From Nitratireductor soli (lineage in GTDB: Bacteria; Pseudomonadota; Alphaproteobacteria; Rhizobiales; Rhizobiaceae): a stretch of DNA of 64,000 nt. The notes under the pieces are model-generated. The model worked only from the letters and a program-made list of their open reading frames with translations. It ran no database searches and was not told where the DNA came from. The DNA lies in contig NZ_LFVY01000021.1 of assembly GCF_001050155.1 (NCBI RefSeq), forward strand, positions 24,985 through 88,984, given 5' to 3'. Shown in pieces: positions 36,111 to 45,302 of the stretch (the stretch's first letter is position 1; every line of letters begins with the position of its first letter). The translations under genes and the position numbers were made by a program.

Positions 36111-36719
36111 TCAGTCCGGCGCATCAAAGACGGGGCCGGCCGGATTGTAGTTGAATAGTTCCAGCCGCATATTGGTGAGGCTTCCCCCACGACACTGAAG
36201 AACCGTCAGGCTGGCGGTTCCGACCGGAATGATGCGATGCGGCGCAATATCCAGAAAACCTTCAAGAAGAGCGCGCACGACCCCACCATGCGCCACCACC
36301 AACAGCGTGCCTGAAACCTTGCCCGCCAGATCCGATACGGCACATTTGGCTCTGTTGCGGAAATCAGCCCAGCTTTCACCGCCGGGCGGGGTGAACGCGC
36401 CCGCGCGCCAGTTTACATAATCATCTCCACACTCGGCCTGAAGATCAGGGATCGCCCGGCCGGTCCAGTGGCCGACGTCGTGCTCCCGCAGCCTGGCAAC
36501 CGGCTCGGCAATCCCAAAGCCAAGCAAACCGGCTGTGTCGCGCGCACGCTGGAGATCCGAAGTCGCAACGAAATCGGGGGCAAGTGCCTGAACGGTCGCC
36601 CGCAGCGCCAGAGCCTGTTCACGCCCCCTTGCTGAAAGATTGATGTCGGCGTGGCCCTGCAGCCTTCGAACGGCATTCCATTCCGATTCACCGTGGCGAA
36701 CAATAAGTAGGCGATCCAC
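36111..36719 (-). CDS. Histidine phosphatase (phosphoglycerate mutase-like)
   Basis: This 202-residue protein has the RHGESEWN motif near residues 8-15 with the catalytic His, a second His in VVAHGGVVRALL, and RARDTAGLL between them: a complete histidine acid phosphatase/PGM-like site. GTG 36719 overlaps the last base of the ABC ATPase stop, so it is the last gene of the transporter operon. It would remove phosphate from a small phosphorylated compound. Combined with an AfuABC-like importer and an RpiR-type regulator, this suggests use of an imported phosphate ester. Confidence 0.85.
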   Translation of the reverse strand: MDRLLIVRHGESEWNAVRRLQGHADINLSARGREQALALRATVQALAPDFVATSDLQRARDTAGLLGFGIAEPVARLREHDVGHWTGRAIPDLQAECGDDYVNWRAGAFTPPGGESWADFRNRAKCAVSDLAGKVSGTLLVVAHGGVVRALLEGFLDIAPHRIIPVGTASLTVLQCRGGSLTNMRLELFNYNPAGPVFDAPD

Positions 36720-37753
36720 TACACCCGCTTCCCTTCATCATCAAAACATGCGGCAGGCTCGGGCGGCAGAAGAAAATGAACCTTGTCTCCAACAGAGAAC
36801 CGGAAATCGCCATCCGTTACTGCTGTGAGCCGTAGCCCATTCTTCGTGCCTGTAATCATACTGCGGCCGGCCAGAGGGCTGATCTCGGCGAAATCCATTT
36901 CAATGGAAGCCGGTCCAGGCCCGGAACCGACGCTTATATCTTCCGGGCGGAACATAAGGCGCCCGCTCCGGTTTCCTTTCCTGAGAGGATGCCCGGGAGG
37001 GATGAGGTCGGCATCCACCAGATTTGCCGGCGGTGTCCCCACAAATGTTGCAACGAAAGCACTTGAAGGCTCCGCTACGAGTTCGCCGGGGCTCCCGAAC
37101 TGTTCGACGCGCCCCTCGTTCAAGACCGCGACGTGGCTGGCCATGGTCATGGCTTCCACCTGATCATGCGTGACATAGATCGAAGTAGCGCGGGTAGCCC
37201 GGTGAATGCGCAGAAGCTCTGAGCGCATTTCTACCCGCAACTTGGCGTCGAGGTTCGACAGCGGCTCATCAAACAGGAGGATGCCGGGTCTGGGAGCGAT
37301 CATGCGCGCAATGGCGACGCGCTGTTGCTGCCCACCGGAAATTTCGTTCGGAAAACGATTGCCAAGATTTTCGATGCCAAGAAGATGCAGTACCTCGCCA
37401 ACCCGTTCGGCTCGCTCCTGCTTTCCATGACCTGCCACTTTCAGCGGCCAATCGACATTGCCTGCGACTGTCATGTGCGGCCACAGTGCATAGGACTGGA
37501 ACACCAGTCCGGCGTTGCGTTTCGCCGGCTCAATGGTCCAGTTGCCATCCCCGTCGGAAACGGTTTTCCCGTTGAACTCAATCGTTCCGCCTGTCGGGGT
37601 TTCGAGCCCGGCCAGCATTCGCAGCATGGTTGATTTGCCGCAGCCGGAAGGGCCGACGAGAACCAGAAACGAACCGGCCGGAACTTCCAGGCTCACATTC
37701 TTTACGGCTTCGAAACTGCCGAAGCGCCTGGACAGGGAATTAATCCTGATCAT
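36719..37753 (-). CDS. ABC transporter ATPase (FbpC/AfuC-like)
   Basis: This 344-residue ATPase has Walker A GPSGCGKST near residues 35-43, signature SGGQQQRVAIARM, Walker B ILLFDEPLSNLD and the switch His in YVTHDQVEAMTM. The C-terminal part is a TOBE domain. It powers the fused permease encoded just upstream (4-bp gap). FbpC, AfuC and PhnT-type ATPases are very similar, so substrate cannot be read from this gene. Confidence 0.88.
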   Translation of the reverse strand: MIRINSLSRRFGSFEAVKNVSLEVPAGSFLVLVGPSGCGKSTMLRMLAGLETPTGGTIEFNGKTVSDGDGNWTIEPAKRNAGLVFQSYALWPHMTVAGNVDWPLKVAGHGKQERAERVGEVLHLLGIENLGNRFPNEISGGQQQRVAIARMIAPRPGILLFDEPLSNLDAKLRVEMRSELLRIHRATRATSIYVTHDQVEAMTMASHVAVLNEGRVEQFGSPGELVAEPSSAFVATFVGTPPANLVDADLIPPGHPLRKGNRSGRLMFRPEDISVGSGPGPASIEMDFAEISPLAGRSMITGTKNGLRLTAVTDGDFRFSVGDKVHFLLPPEPAACFDDEGKRV

Positions 37754-37757
37754 GTAT

Positions 37758-39503
37758 TCAATCCTTCAGCCAGGGTTGCGACTTCGACTGGAGACGATTT
37801 GCAAGAAGGGTCGCCGCGATCGAGATAACGAGCACGACGACGGTGATCGCATTCGCGAATTGCGGGAAACCTTCAGAGGCGTAGCGATAGGCAAGCACCG
37901 AAAGGAGCGGCATCGCCGGCGTGAACAACAGCACCACAAGCGACAGATCGCGTATGATCTTCACGAACACGATCAGAGCGCCGCTTGCGAGACCTCTTGC
38001 TGCCAGCGGCATCGTGATGGCAGCAAGCCTGCGTAATGTCCCGGCTCCGGTCATGCGAGCGCTCTCGTCAAGTTCGCCTGAAACCTGCTGGATGACCGCG
38101 CGTCCGGTCTGAACGGAAAACGGCAGCAGATAGGCCGTGGCGGCGATCACCAGCAGAACGAAGGTTCCATAGAGCGCCGGAACGGGACCGAACCCCGCTC
38201 CGAACAGGGCGATATAGGCCGCACCGAAAGCAATTCCCGGCACCAGCAATGGCACAAGGGTAAGCTGGTTGATGGCGGCAGCAATAATGCTGTCCCGATA
38301 CCTTGCCAGCACGAAAGCAACCAGCAGACCGACAGCGGTTGTGGTGATCGCCACGGCAACCCCCAGTCCGACAGTGATCGCCGTCGCAGAAAGGATGCCG
38401 GGATTGTGCCAGATGCCTGGCTGCCCCTGAGCGATATCGGCATTCGAACGCCCGATCCAATAATGAAGGTTCCAGCCGGAAAACAACGCAGAGGACGAAG
38501 GCGCAAGCGACGACGCAAACAGGATCACGACAGGAACTATTGTCGTCAGAAAACAGATCACGAAGGCAACGGCAAACAGGGGATATCTCGAGGCGCCAAG
38601 CTGGAATCGTTTGGACCTGCCCCCTTTCCCGGTCATCGTTGCGTATGATCGCCTACCGGAGATCATCCGGTTGCCGAGCCACAGAAAAACGGCGGAGACG
38701 AGGATCAGCAGTATCGCCAGAACGTATCCGCGTGCCGTCTGACCGATACCGATCATTCCAAACAAACGGGTAGCCAGCGTCTGCATACGCACGGGCAGAC
38801 CAAGCAATGCCGGAACCGCGAAATTGGAAACGGCGCTGGCGAATGTCAGGGAACCCGCAGCGACGACGGCAGGCAAAACCACCGGCAAAACGATGCCGGC
38901 GAGAATTCGGCTGCGCCGTGCCCCTCCAAGTTGCGCCGCCTCCACAAGATCGGAATTGACGGTGGCCAGCGCGGCTACGATCACCGTAAAAGCAAGCGAA
39001 TAATAGTGCGCAATCAGCACAATAAGAGTCGGCGCCATCCCCCACGCCAGCCAGTCGGGAACCGCGAAGCCAAGTCCTTCTATGAAGCCTACATGCCCGC
39101 CAACGCGGGAATTCCGAAACAGCGATCCCCAAGCCAGGGCCGTGGCGAAGCTCGGGATCATGAACGGCAGCGTGGCCATCAGGCCAATTGTGCGGCGAAA
39201 CGGGATGTCCGTCATGGCTACGAGCCATGCCAGGAAGCCGCCGACGATCACGCAACCCGCTGCGGTCGCAAAACCCAGCAGCATCGTGTTCCGGAGAGGG
39301 CCCCAGAAGAGGTTGTAGGAGAGGCGCGAGAAAAGCACGTCATGCCAGGTGCCCGTTGCCTCGTCCGAGAAGGTGAATGCGAGAATCTTGAGCAGAGGCA
39401 ATGCCACCAGAAGCGTAACAATGCCAAGCGCTGCCAGTTTAATCGCAATGCCGGGCCTACCCGCGAGCGCCAGCCCGCGCGGCCACAATGTATGGCTGGT
39501 CAT
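37758..39503 (-). CDS. Fused two-domain ABC permease (FbpB/AfuB-like)
   Basis: This 581-residue membrane protein has about twelve hydrophobic segments and two ABC permease EAA loops, one per half (VEAAQLGGARRSRILAGIVLP and DESARMTGAGTLRRLAAITMP), so two permease domains are fused as in FbpB, AfuB and PhnU/V-like proteins. ATG 39503 is chosen because residues before it in the open frame look like shadow and AGG lies upstream. It follows the binding-protein gene with a 65-bp gap. Likely substrates are Fe(III), a sugar phosphate or a phosphonate. Confidence 0.87.
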   Translation of the reverse strand: MTSHTLWPRGLALAGRPGIAIKLAALGIVTLLVALPLLKILAFTFSDEATGTWHDVLFSRLSYNLFWGPLRNTMLLGFATAAGCVIVGGFLAWLVAMTDIPFRRTIGLMATLPFMIPSFATALAWGSLFRNSRVGGHVGFIEGLGFAVPDWLAWGMAPTLIVLIAHYYSLAFTVIVAALATVNSDLVEAAQLGGARRSRILAGIVLPVVLPAVVAAGSLTFASAVSNFAVPALLGLPVRMQTLATRLFGMIGIGQTARGYVLAILLILVSAVFLWLGNRMISGRRSYATMTGKGGRSKRFQLGASRYPLFAVAFVICFLTTIVPVVILFASSLAPSSSALFSGWNLHYWIGRSNADIAQGQPGIWHNPGILSATAITVGLGVAVAITTTAVGLLVAFVLARYRDSIIAAAINQLTLVPLLVPGIAFGAAYIALFGAGFGPVPALYGTFVLLVIAATAYLLPFSVQTGRAVIQQVSGELDESARMTGAGTLRRLAAITMPLAARGLASGALIVFVKIIRDLSLVVLLFTPAMPLLSVLAYRYASEGFPQFANAITVVVLVISIAATLLANRLQSKSQPWLKD

Positions 39504-39568
39504 GAGCAGAAACCTGTTTTCGTGTTCAGCTCCGGCATCCCGGCCGGGCCGGGACACCGGAAGCAGGG

Positions 39569-40696
39569 CTACTGAAGCTGAAGGATGAGATCGCCAATGT
39601 TCTGGCGCAGCTTTGCGGTGGCGGCCGGATCCACCCGCCATGCCGTCAGGTCTTTGAGGGGCACGGCAGCCGGATGGCTTTCAATGTCGGTTCGCGCGGC
39701 ATAGTCCCCCGGCACGTAGAAAGGGGCATAGCTGGGACCGCCATCGCTGGAATCATCACCCATGAGAAAATCGATGACCAGTCTTGCCGCGGCCGGGTGG
39801 GTCGTTTTTGCGGTAATGGCAAGCACGGCGGGAAATATGATGCCATTGGAAGGCTGGACATTGTTGGCAATCTGAAGCGCCCAACCTTCACGCTCATTGT
39901 CACGCATGTCCGAATAGGTGGTGAAGCCGACTGGCGGCGCAGTCTGCCCCTTGCGGCCGATCGCCGCGCTGACGTCGTCAGACGAACCCACGATAATGAC
40001 GTCGTTCTCGAAAAGATCGATGATGAACTGCGTGCCGACATTGTCCACGTCTTCATCCAGCTCAATCGGCTTTCCGAACTGCGCCTCGTAGGCTTTGGCC
40101 ATCTCGTCACCACGAAGGACGAATTCCGTCATCAGGTCCAGATAGTCGCCCTTCTGCAGGGGGTCCACGATGACAACCCGTCCGCGCCATTCATCCGTCG
40201 TCATCTGCCAGAGGTTCCGGATCGGCGATCCGTCGGGATAAGCTTCCTCACTATACATCAGCACCTTGGTGGACAGGCGCGGAGAAAGCAGCGGCGCCTT
40301 GAATTCCGCAGGCATCCGGTTCTCGATACGCGGTGGCAGGTAATTCCGGATAAGCCCCTTCTCCAGCAATTCCGTCAGCACGACGGGCGTGTCCGACAGG
40401 TAAATGACATCTGCATTGGAAATACCTGCGGCGGCCTCTGTCTTCAGCCGCGCAATCTGCTCGGTCGAGCCCATGTCGCTGGGAACCATGTCGACGCCGG
40501 GATAGGTTTTCTCGAATTCCTTTTCTACGCGCGCGATGCGGCTGGTGAAGGAATAGACCGTCACTTTGCCTTCCTTTTGCGCGAGAGGCAGAAGTTCTTC
40601 GACCGACATATGGTCGAGATCGGGCTCCGCCGTTGCGAGTTGTGGAAGAAAGACCGCCGACAGCAAGGCAAGGCCGCCCCAGAAAATACGCTTCAT
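39569..40696 (-). CDS. ABC transporter substrate-binding protein (FbpA/AfuA-like)
   Basis: This 375-residue periplasmic protein has a signal peptide cut after about residue 23 (LATA-EP). Then come EGKVTVYSFTSRIARVEKEFEKTYPG and ADVIYLSD, typical of the extracellular solute-binding family 1 group that includes FbpA (iron) and AfuA (hexose phosphate). The start ATG 40696 has GGGAGGA 6 bp upstream. The pair of adjacent tyrosines used by classical iron-binding FbpA near the C-terminal third is not obvious here, which leans away from iron. First gene of the operon, 106 bp after the RpiR gene. Confidence 0.85.
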   Translation of the reverse strand: MKRIFWGGLALLSAVFLPQLATAEPDLDHMSVEELLPLAQKEGKVTVYSFTSRIARVEKEFEKTYPGVDMVPSDMGSTEQIARLKTEAAAGISNADVIYLSDTPVVLTELLEKGLIRNYLPPRIENRMPAEFKAPLLSPRLSTKVLMYSEEAYPDGSPIRNLWQMTTDEWRGRVVIVDPLQKGDYLDLMTEFVLRGDEMAKAYEAQFGKPIELDEDVDNVGTQFIIDLFENDVIIVGSSDDVSAAIGRKGQTAPPVGFTTYSDMRDNEREGWALQIANNVQPSNGIIFPAVLAITAKTTHPAAARLVIDFLMGDDSSDGGPSYAPFYVPGDYAARTDIESHPAAVPLKDLTAWRVDPAATAKLRQNIGDLILQLQ

Positions 40697-40802
40697 GATT
40701 TCCTCCCTGTGGATTTACCTATCACACTTGTGCATGCAGACTTGCAATTTCCTGAAATCCGCAATTTTACCTGCAAAATCAGGGTAAAAAAAATCCTCCC
40801 GG

Positions 40803-41642
40803 TTATGAACCGTCGAGAACCGACATCAGCTTCCCGACCCGCTCAAGACGATCCAGCGACCGCGGCTCATTCAGCTGGGCGATCTGGAGAATCAGAGCAT
40901 TCATAATGGTCATCGGAATATTGAGGGACTGGAATGCGTCTCCACTGCCCCCACGCGGAGCAAACAGCAAATGGTCCGGCGCAGGAACAAGCGACGGCCC
41001 CACCGCATCGGCAACGACAATCGTTGGTGTGCCTGTTGCCCGCGCGCAATCCGCCAGTGCGGCCCAATGGCGGGGCGCACGCCGGTTGGTAAATGCAAGG
41101 ACGATATCTTCCCGTTCGAGGCCAGCCAGACGCTCCGCCAGATCGCGTCCATCTCCGCACAGCACAACCGTATCCAGCCCCATGCGCCGAAAGCGCTTGT
41201 CGGCAAGAACGACCAGCGCCTCGGCATTTCCGTGGGCGAAGATAAAAACCTTCCGCGCCCTGGTAAGAGCCGCAGCCGCAGTCGAAAGCGCCTCATCGGT
41301 TACAAAACCGGAAAGCCGGGTCAGCGCCGTTGCTTCCTGCTCGATAAGCTCCCGCAGGATCGAAGGGCCGCGCATGGTTGCCAGCGTATTGCGGACCCAG
41401 CCGGCCGGGTCGGTCTTGACGATGAATTCCTGACGCAGCATATCCCGGAAAAGAGCGTAACTTTCAAAGCCGAGCTTCTTTGCAAGCCTGGACGCCGTCG
41501 CCTCATGCACCCCGACACTTCTGGCCAAATCGCCAGCGGTGCCCAGCGCTGCCTCGCGGGGACGCGCCAGCAGTTCCCGAACCAGCTTTTGTTCCGCTGA
41601 CGTCAACTTCTTCGCTGACGATTTTATGCGTTCGGAAATCAT
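40803..41642 (-). CDS. RpiR family transcriptional regulator
   Basis: This 279-residue protein has an N-terminal RpiR helix-turn-helix (LTSAEQKLVRELL ... TAGDLARSVGVHEATASRLAKKLGFESYALFRD) and a C-terminal SIS sugar-phosphate-binding domain (KVFIFAHGNAEALVVLADKRFRRMG ... DIVLAFTNRRAPRHW). RpiR proteins sense phosphorylated sugars. ATG 41642 has AGGAAAG 9 bp upstream; earlier in-frame ATGs lack good sites. It is co-oriented with and just upstream of the transporter operon, which it probably controls. Confidence 0.88.
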   Translation of the reverse strand: MISERIKSSAKKLTSAEQKLVRELLARPREAALGTAGDLARSVGVHEATASRLAKKLGFESYALFRDMLRQEFIVKTDPAGWVRNTLATMRGPSILRELIEQEATALTRLSGFVTDEALSTAAAALTRARKVFIFAHGNAEALVVLADKRFRRMGLDTVVLCGDGRDLAERLAGLEREDIVLAFTNRRAPRHWAALADCARATGTPTIVVADAVGPSLVPAPDHLLFAPRGGSGDAFQSLNIPMTIMNALILQIAQLNEPRSLDRLERVGKLMSVLDGS

Positions 41643-41996
41643 TTTTCGCTTTCCTGCTCCAAGCATTCCTACATCTTGCTTTTCAAACTTGCAAGATAAA
41701 ATTTTCTGCATGAAATCATGCAAGAAAATACCATGGCACGGTCATGGAAAAGGAAGCGTGATCAGGTCTGAAGCTATAGAGTTCCAGACATTGGCCCGTT
41801 ATGTGCCGGCGCTGATGAAGCGCGAAAAATAATACGATCATTAAGGAATCGCGTATCCGCTTCGGCAGGCGCTGCTTGTGGCAACGAGCCGGAGCGCCCG
41901 CAAAGCCGATTTATTCGTTGCCGGAATAGCGGGCCCTGATTTCCGCAAGTCGGCCGCTTTCATGCTGGCCGATGATTTCAACCGACAGCGGGCGTA
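41643..41996. other. 354-bp region: RpiR promoter and the 3' remnant of another gene
   Basis: Bases 41643-41760 are AT-rich with palindromes CTTGCAAG (41688-41695) and a TGCATGA inverted repeat. Bases about 41920-42060 on the minus strand contain an open frame ending RPLSVEIIGQHESGRLAEIRA plus RYSGNE and TAA, which looks like the C-terminus of a lost gene. No complete gene is present. Confidence 0.4.
41707..41722. promoter_or_regulatory. Inverted repeat upstream of rpiR, candidate operator
   Basis: TGCATGA-AA-TCATGCA has perfect 7-bp arms 65 bp upstream of the rpiR start. A related TGCATGCA occurs at 40731-40738, 35 bp upstream of the binding-protein gene, so the regulator may bind both. Confidence 0.4.
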
Positions 41997-42185
41997 TCAA
42001 TTCACTGTCATGCGGCAGGCCGAAGGCATATTTGTCAGGCGCTGACGTCGGACACAACGCACCACCGTTCCACGGTACTCTGCTGGGTTTAGGCGACCGT
42101 TCAGGAGAGCTTCGCCCAGATCGAAGCCCGCTCGCCGCGACATGGCGGCCATCAGGCCGTCATGCTTTGCGAGCTTCGCAAACAT
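41997..42185 (-). pseudogene. Truncated DUF6455-like small protein
   Basis: ATG 42185 has GGAGAGGAAG directly upstream. The start of the protein (MAAMSRRAGFDLGEALLNGRLNPAEYRGTVVRC) follows the pattern of DUF6455 small proteins, which normally finish with a C-x2-C...C cluster. After the first Cys the expected cluster is not found and the frame ends in an unrelated tail. A different frame over the same bases reads as the end of another protein, so the gene seems to have been joined to foreign sequence near 42040. Confidence 0.4.
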
Positions 42186-42223
42186 CTTCCTCTCCTCTCT
42201 TACTGTACCTGATCGTCCCCCTT

Positions 42224-42484
42224 TCAGAGCGGACGGTTCGTGCCAATGACGCGCACTTCATCCCGGCCCCATTCGGCGATCTCGCCGTTGAGCCCACCGG
42301 TGAAGATGCCGTACCAGACAGCCGGTTTCATCTTCATCGCCTTCCGGGAGAAGGTGAGTTGGGTCGGGGCCTGGATTGTCCAGTAGCCCTTGACCGGACC
42401 CGAGATCGTGACCTCGGGATTGTCGCGTTGGGTTTCGACCATCGGCCGAAACTCGGGCACGTCGATGACATGAACCTCGATCAT
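42224..42484 (-). CDS. Small conserved-looking protein following the VOC gene
   Basis: This 86-residue protein starts at ATG 42484, overlapping the VOC gene stop by 4 bp (ATGA). It has a compact alpha/beta pattern with GPVKGYWTIQAPTQLTFSRKAMKMKPAVWYG. I do not recognise the family. The overlap suggests it works with the dioxygenase, for example as a small accessory or second subunit. No signal or membrane segment. Confidence 0.65.
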   Translation of the reverse strand: MIEVHVIDVPEFRPMVETQRDNPEVTISGPVKGYWTIQAPTQLTFSRKAMKMKPAVWYGIFTGGLNGEIAEWGRDEVRVIGTNRPL

Positions 42485-43185
42485 GAGGCGCTCTCCTTGT
42501 AGGCGTCGACCAGCTTGGCCTTGCGACGCCAAACAGTGTCGATATCGGGCATCAGCTGACCGGCCTCCCGGGATTCGGTCTCGATTTCCAGCGCGGCCTG
42601 GATCGTCAGTTTCGCGTCTACCTCATCGATCAGTTCCGTCTCCCTGAGCCGCCGCGTAATCTCGACGGGATAACCATTGGGATCGGTGAAGTAGATCGAT
42701 TCGAGGATCTCGTGTTTCGTATAGGGTGAAACCTTGATGCCACGGTTCTCGAGCGTTTCCTTCCACTGGATGAGCTCTTCTTCCGTATCCACGGCCCAGG
42801 CAGTGTGGGTCGCGAAATAGAAATGGTGTTCCTCGGGCGCGTATCTCTCGGGCCGCTCGCTTCCGATGTAGTAGAAGAATGCGATCGTCGCGCCCTTTCC
42901 CGCATCGAAGAAGAAATGGAGGAAGTCGTGATGTCCCGGAGGCCCCCAGCCCCGCGCACTGATCGCATGAACAAGCGGCAGGCCAAGGATATCGCGATAA
43001 AACTCCACCGTCTCGTTGAGCTTCCATGTCGGTCGCGCGGTGTGATCGACCCCGCGAAGGACAAGCTGCACGCCGTCCTCGGAAGCGTGTCGGGTCCCCG
43101 TCAACTCACCGGTGCCGACCCCCATCGCATCGTTGAAACTCTTCGCGGACGACGCGTCTTCCCGGGTTCCCAGTTTTTCCGGCAT
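42481..43185 (-). CDS. VOC superfamily (glyoxalase/extradiol dioxygenase-type) protein
   Basis: This 234-residue protein has one vicinal-oxygen-chelate unit with candidate metal ligands His in RGVDHTA (about residue 48), His in FATHTAW and Glu in GYPVEITR, and the family phrase YFTDPNGYPVEI. Such proteins cleave rings or isomerise small molecules with Fe(II) or Mn(II). Its place in an aromatic-type catabolic unit makes ring cleavage plausible. It diverges from the TetR gene, with the shared operator in between. The substrate is not known. Confidence 0.8.
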   Translation of the reverse strand: MPEKLGTREDASSAKSFNDAMGVGTGELTGTRHASEDGVQLVLRGVDHTARPTWKLNETVEFYRDILGLPLVHAISARGWGPPGHHDFLHFFFDAGKGATIAFFYYIGSERPERYAPEEHHFYFATHTAWAVDTEEELIQWKETLENRGIKVSPYTKHEILESIYFTDPNGYPVEITRRLRETELIDEVDAKLTIQAALEIETESREAGQLMPDIDTVWRRKAKLVDAYKESAS

Positions 43186-43214
43186 TCCTGTGTCTCCCTT
43201 AGCGAGCGGATCTC

Positions 43215-43230
43215 ATCAATTATTATTGAT
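43215..43230. promoter_or_regulatory. TetR operator in the VOC/tetR divergent promoter
   Basis: ATCAAT-TATT-ATTGAT is a perfect inverted repeat followed at once by AGTATC. The same RTCAATnnnnATTGAY core, flanked by GATAC/GTATC, occurs at 52352-52367 upstream of the hydrolase-ligase operon. Confidence 0.65.
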
Positions 43231-43281
43231 AGTATCTCAATTAAATCAGGTTGCCAAGGAAATTGTGAGTATGGCAATAAA

Positions 43282-44016
43282 ATGCATATGAACGTAGCTC
43301 GGGAAACGAAACGAGGCCGTGGGCGCCCCCGGTCCAATGGCGACGCAGGCGAAGGCCTGGTCAACCGCCAGATGATCGTGGATCTGGCATACGATCAGGC
43401 CCGGACCCAATCGATCGACAATGTTTCTTTCGTGCAGATGGCCCGCGAACTCGGTGTGAAGCCCGGTGCGCTACATTATCACATTGGCACCAAGGACGAT
43501 CTCGCCTCCGCCATCCTGAACCGCTTCTACAAGGAGCTTCTGGCCAAGCTCGACGGAATACCAGGCGACCTTGGATGGCGAGACCGCGTGACGCAATTCG
43601 CGCGCATACTGATGAACTGCGAACGCAGCCATGTCGGCGCGGCCGAGCACATTCAGCGCCATGCGCGGTTCCGGGTGTTCCAGAAGGTTCGTGATGGCGA
43701 GACGGACTATGGTGCGCGCTACCTCGACCAGACCTTTTCCATGCTCCAGGATGCAGGCTTCGATGCGGAAACTACCGCCATTTTCTATCATGTGCTCGCA
43801 TTACACTGCCTGGCGACCGCTACATCGGCGAATACCCGGCTGGAACCTGCTGCCCATGAGAATTTTCTCATAGAGAAGGCCAACGCCTACCAATCCGGCG
43901 AGATGCCCGGGCTGGAATTCGGATTGCGCGCCTTCGCACGGGTCCGTGCTGATGACGCTTTCGAACTGGGTCTCAAGGCGCTTCTTGACCGCTTCGCTCG
44001 ACTGCGTCGGTCATAA
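43282..44016 (+). CDS. TetR family regulator of the catabolic unit
   Basis: This 244-residue protein has a basic N-terminal arm (KRGRGRPRSN) and a TetR-type helix-turn-helix (SFVQMARELGVKPGALHYHIGTKDDLAS, about residues 48-75). The C-terminal ligand-binding part is unrecognised. The open frame extends upstream, antisense to the VOC gene, but real coding begins at ATG 43282 (or 43288). It is divergent from the VOC gene and convergent with dctM, overlapping its end by 6 bp. The operator beside it recurs upstream of the hydrolase gene, so it probably controls both ends of the cluster. Confidence 0.88.
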   Translation: MHMNVARETKRGRGRPRSNGDAGEGLVNRQMIVDLAYDQARTQSIDNVSFVQMARELGVKPGALHYHIGTKDDLASAILNRFYKELLAKLDGIPGDLGWRDRVTQFARILMNCERSHVGAAEHIQRHARFRVFQKVRDGETDYGARYLDQTFSMLQDAGFDAETTAIFYHVLALHCLATATSANTRLEPAAHENFLIEKANAYQSGEMPGLEFGLRAFARVRADDAFELGLKALLDRFARLRRS

Positions 44017-45300
44017 CCGCGACGGCAGCCAGGTGGCGAGTGGCGGAAACGCCCATACCAGAACAAGCGTCAGAACGATCAGTCCGATAAATGGCCAGGA
44101 GGCGGCATAGATGTCCCTCAGACCAACCGCGCGCGGGCTGGATGCGCTAAGCGCGAAGAGTGCATAGCCAAACGGCGGTGTGATCGCCCCAAGCGTCAGG
44201 TTCAGAAGGAACAGGGTCCAGAACACCAGCGGGTCGAAACCGAAAGTGACCAAGAGCGGTTTGTAAATCGGGATCAGGATCAGCATGAGCGCGATCTGGT
44301 CGAGGAACATGCAAAGCACGAAGGGGATGAGCATCAGGAGTACGAGGACCGCGACCGCCGGCAGATCAAGCGCGGTGAAGACCGCGACGAGATCGTTCGT
44401 CAGACCGGAAAATGCCATGAGCTGCGTGAGGATCTTCGAGGCCGCCATGATCAGCAGGATCATCGAGGACATCAGGATCGAGCCCTTGAGCGCTTCGACC
44501 AGCATCGACGCGGAGAGCTTACGGTAGATCGCCGCGACCGCGAGTGCACCGAACACGCCACAGGCCGCCGATTCGTTGGGCGTGGCGACGCCGAGCAGGA
44601 TCAAGCCGAGTACAGCGAAGATCACGATGGAGAACGGCAGGAGCGACAGTACCGCCTTCCACACCGGACCGCGCGGCCTGTCGTTACCGCGCGTAATGTC
44701 GCGCGACGGATCGCGCCAGAGCAGCACTTGGATGTAGAAGAAGAACAGCACGCCAGCCACGATACCGGGCAACACGCCAGCCGCCAGCAAAGCCGAGATC
44801 GAAGTTCCCGAGAGCATGCCGATCAGGACCACGAGGAAGCTCGGTGGAATGATCGGGGCGAGACAGGCACCGCCGAGGACAAGCCCCGACAGAAGATGCT
44901 TGTCGCCGCCTCGCTCGACCCCCTCAGCCATGACCGTGCGCCCGAGCATTGCCGCGACAGCGATGGCGGAGCCAGAGAGTGCGCCAAGCAGCACCGAGAT
45001 GAGCACCACGATGACGTATTGCCGCCCGCGGACCCGGCCAACGATGTCATCCACGGCGTCGAACAGGATGGTAATGCAGCCGGAGCGGAACAGGAGTTCA
45101 CCGAGTAGGATGAACAGCGGTACCGTAACGAGTTCGGAAGTGGTGACAGTATCGAGGATAGAGGCCGAAAAAATCGACAGCATCTGCGGCCCCATGAGCG
45201 TCAGCGCCGCGAAGATGTTGAAGCCGAAAAAGGCCGCAAAGACGGGTACCCCAAGAAGAAACAGCGCGAAGAGGAGGACGCCACCGGCATAGATCGGCAT
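44011..45300 (-). CDS. dctM: TRAP transporter large permease (DctM)
   Basis: This 429-residue protein with about twelve membrane segments matches DctM in size and in motifs such as FILLGELLFRSG, PPSFLVVLIGMLSG and LGAITPPFGYALFAL. It forms the sodium-coupled membrane part with DctQ. ATG 45300 is chosen (2 bp after the dctQ stop); the longer open frame is antisense shadow of dctQ. The 3' end overlaps the convergent tetR gene by 6 bp. Confidence 0.92.
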   Translation of the reverse strand: MPIYAGGVLLFALFLLGVPVFAAFFGFNIFAALTLMGPQMLSIFSASILDTVTTSELVTVPLFILLGELLFRSGCITILFDAVDDIVGRVRGRQYVIVVLISVLLGALSGSAIAVAAMLGRTVMAEGVERGGDKHLLSGLVLGGACLAPIIPPSFLVVLIGMLSGTSISALLAAGVLPGIVAGVLFFFYIQVLLWRDPSRDITRGNDRPRGPVWKAVLSLLPFSIVIFAVLGLILLGVATPNESAACGVFGALAVAAIYRKLSASMLVEALKGSILMSSMILLIMAASKILTQLMAFSGLTNDLVAVFTALDLPAVAVLVLLMLIPFVLCMFLDQIALMLILIPIYKPLLVTFGFDPLVFWTLFLLNLTLGAITPPFGYALFALSASSPRAVGLRDIYAASWPFIGLIVLTLVLVWAFPPLATWLPSRL

Positions 45301-45302
45301 GA

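Noticed and set aside
36719..40696. Plain iron(III) transporter annotation
   Set aside because: The phosphatase and RpiR context and the lack of an obvious iron-binding tyrosine pair make iron less likely; kept as an alternative only.
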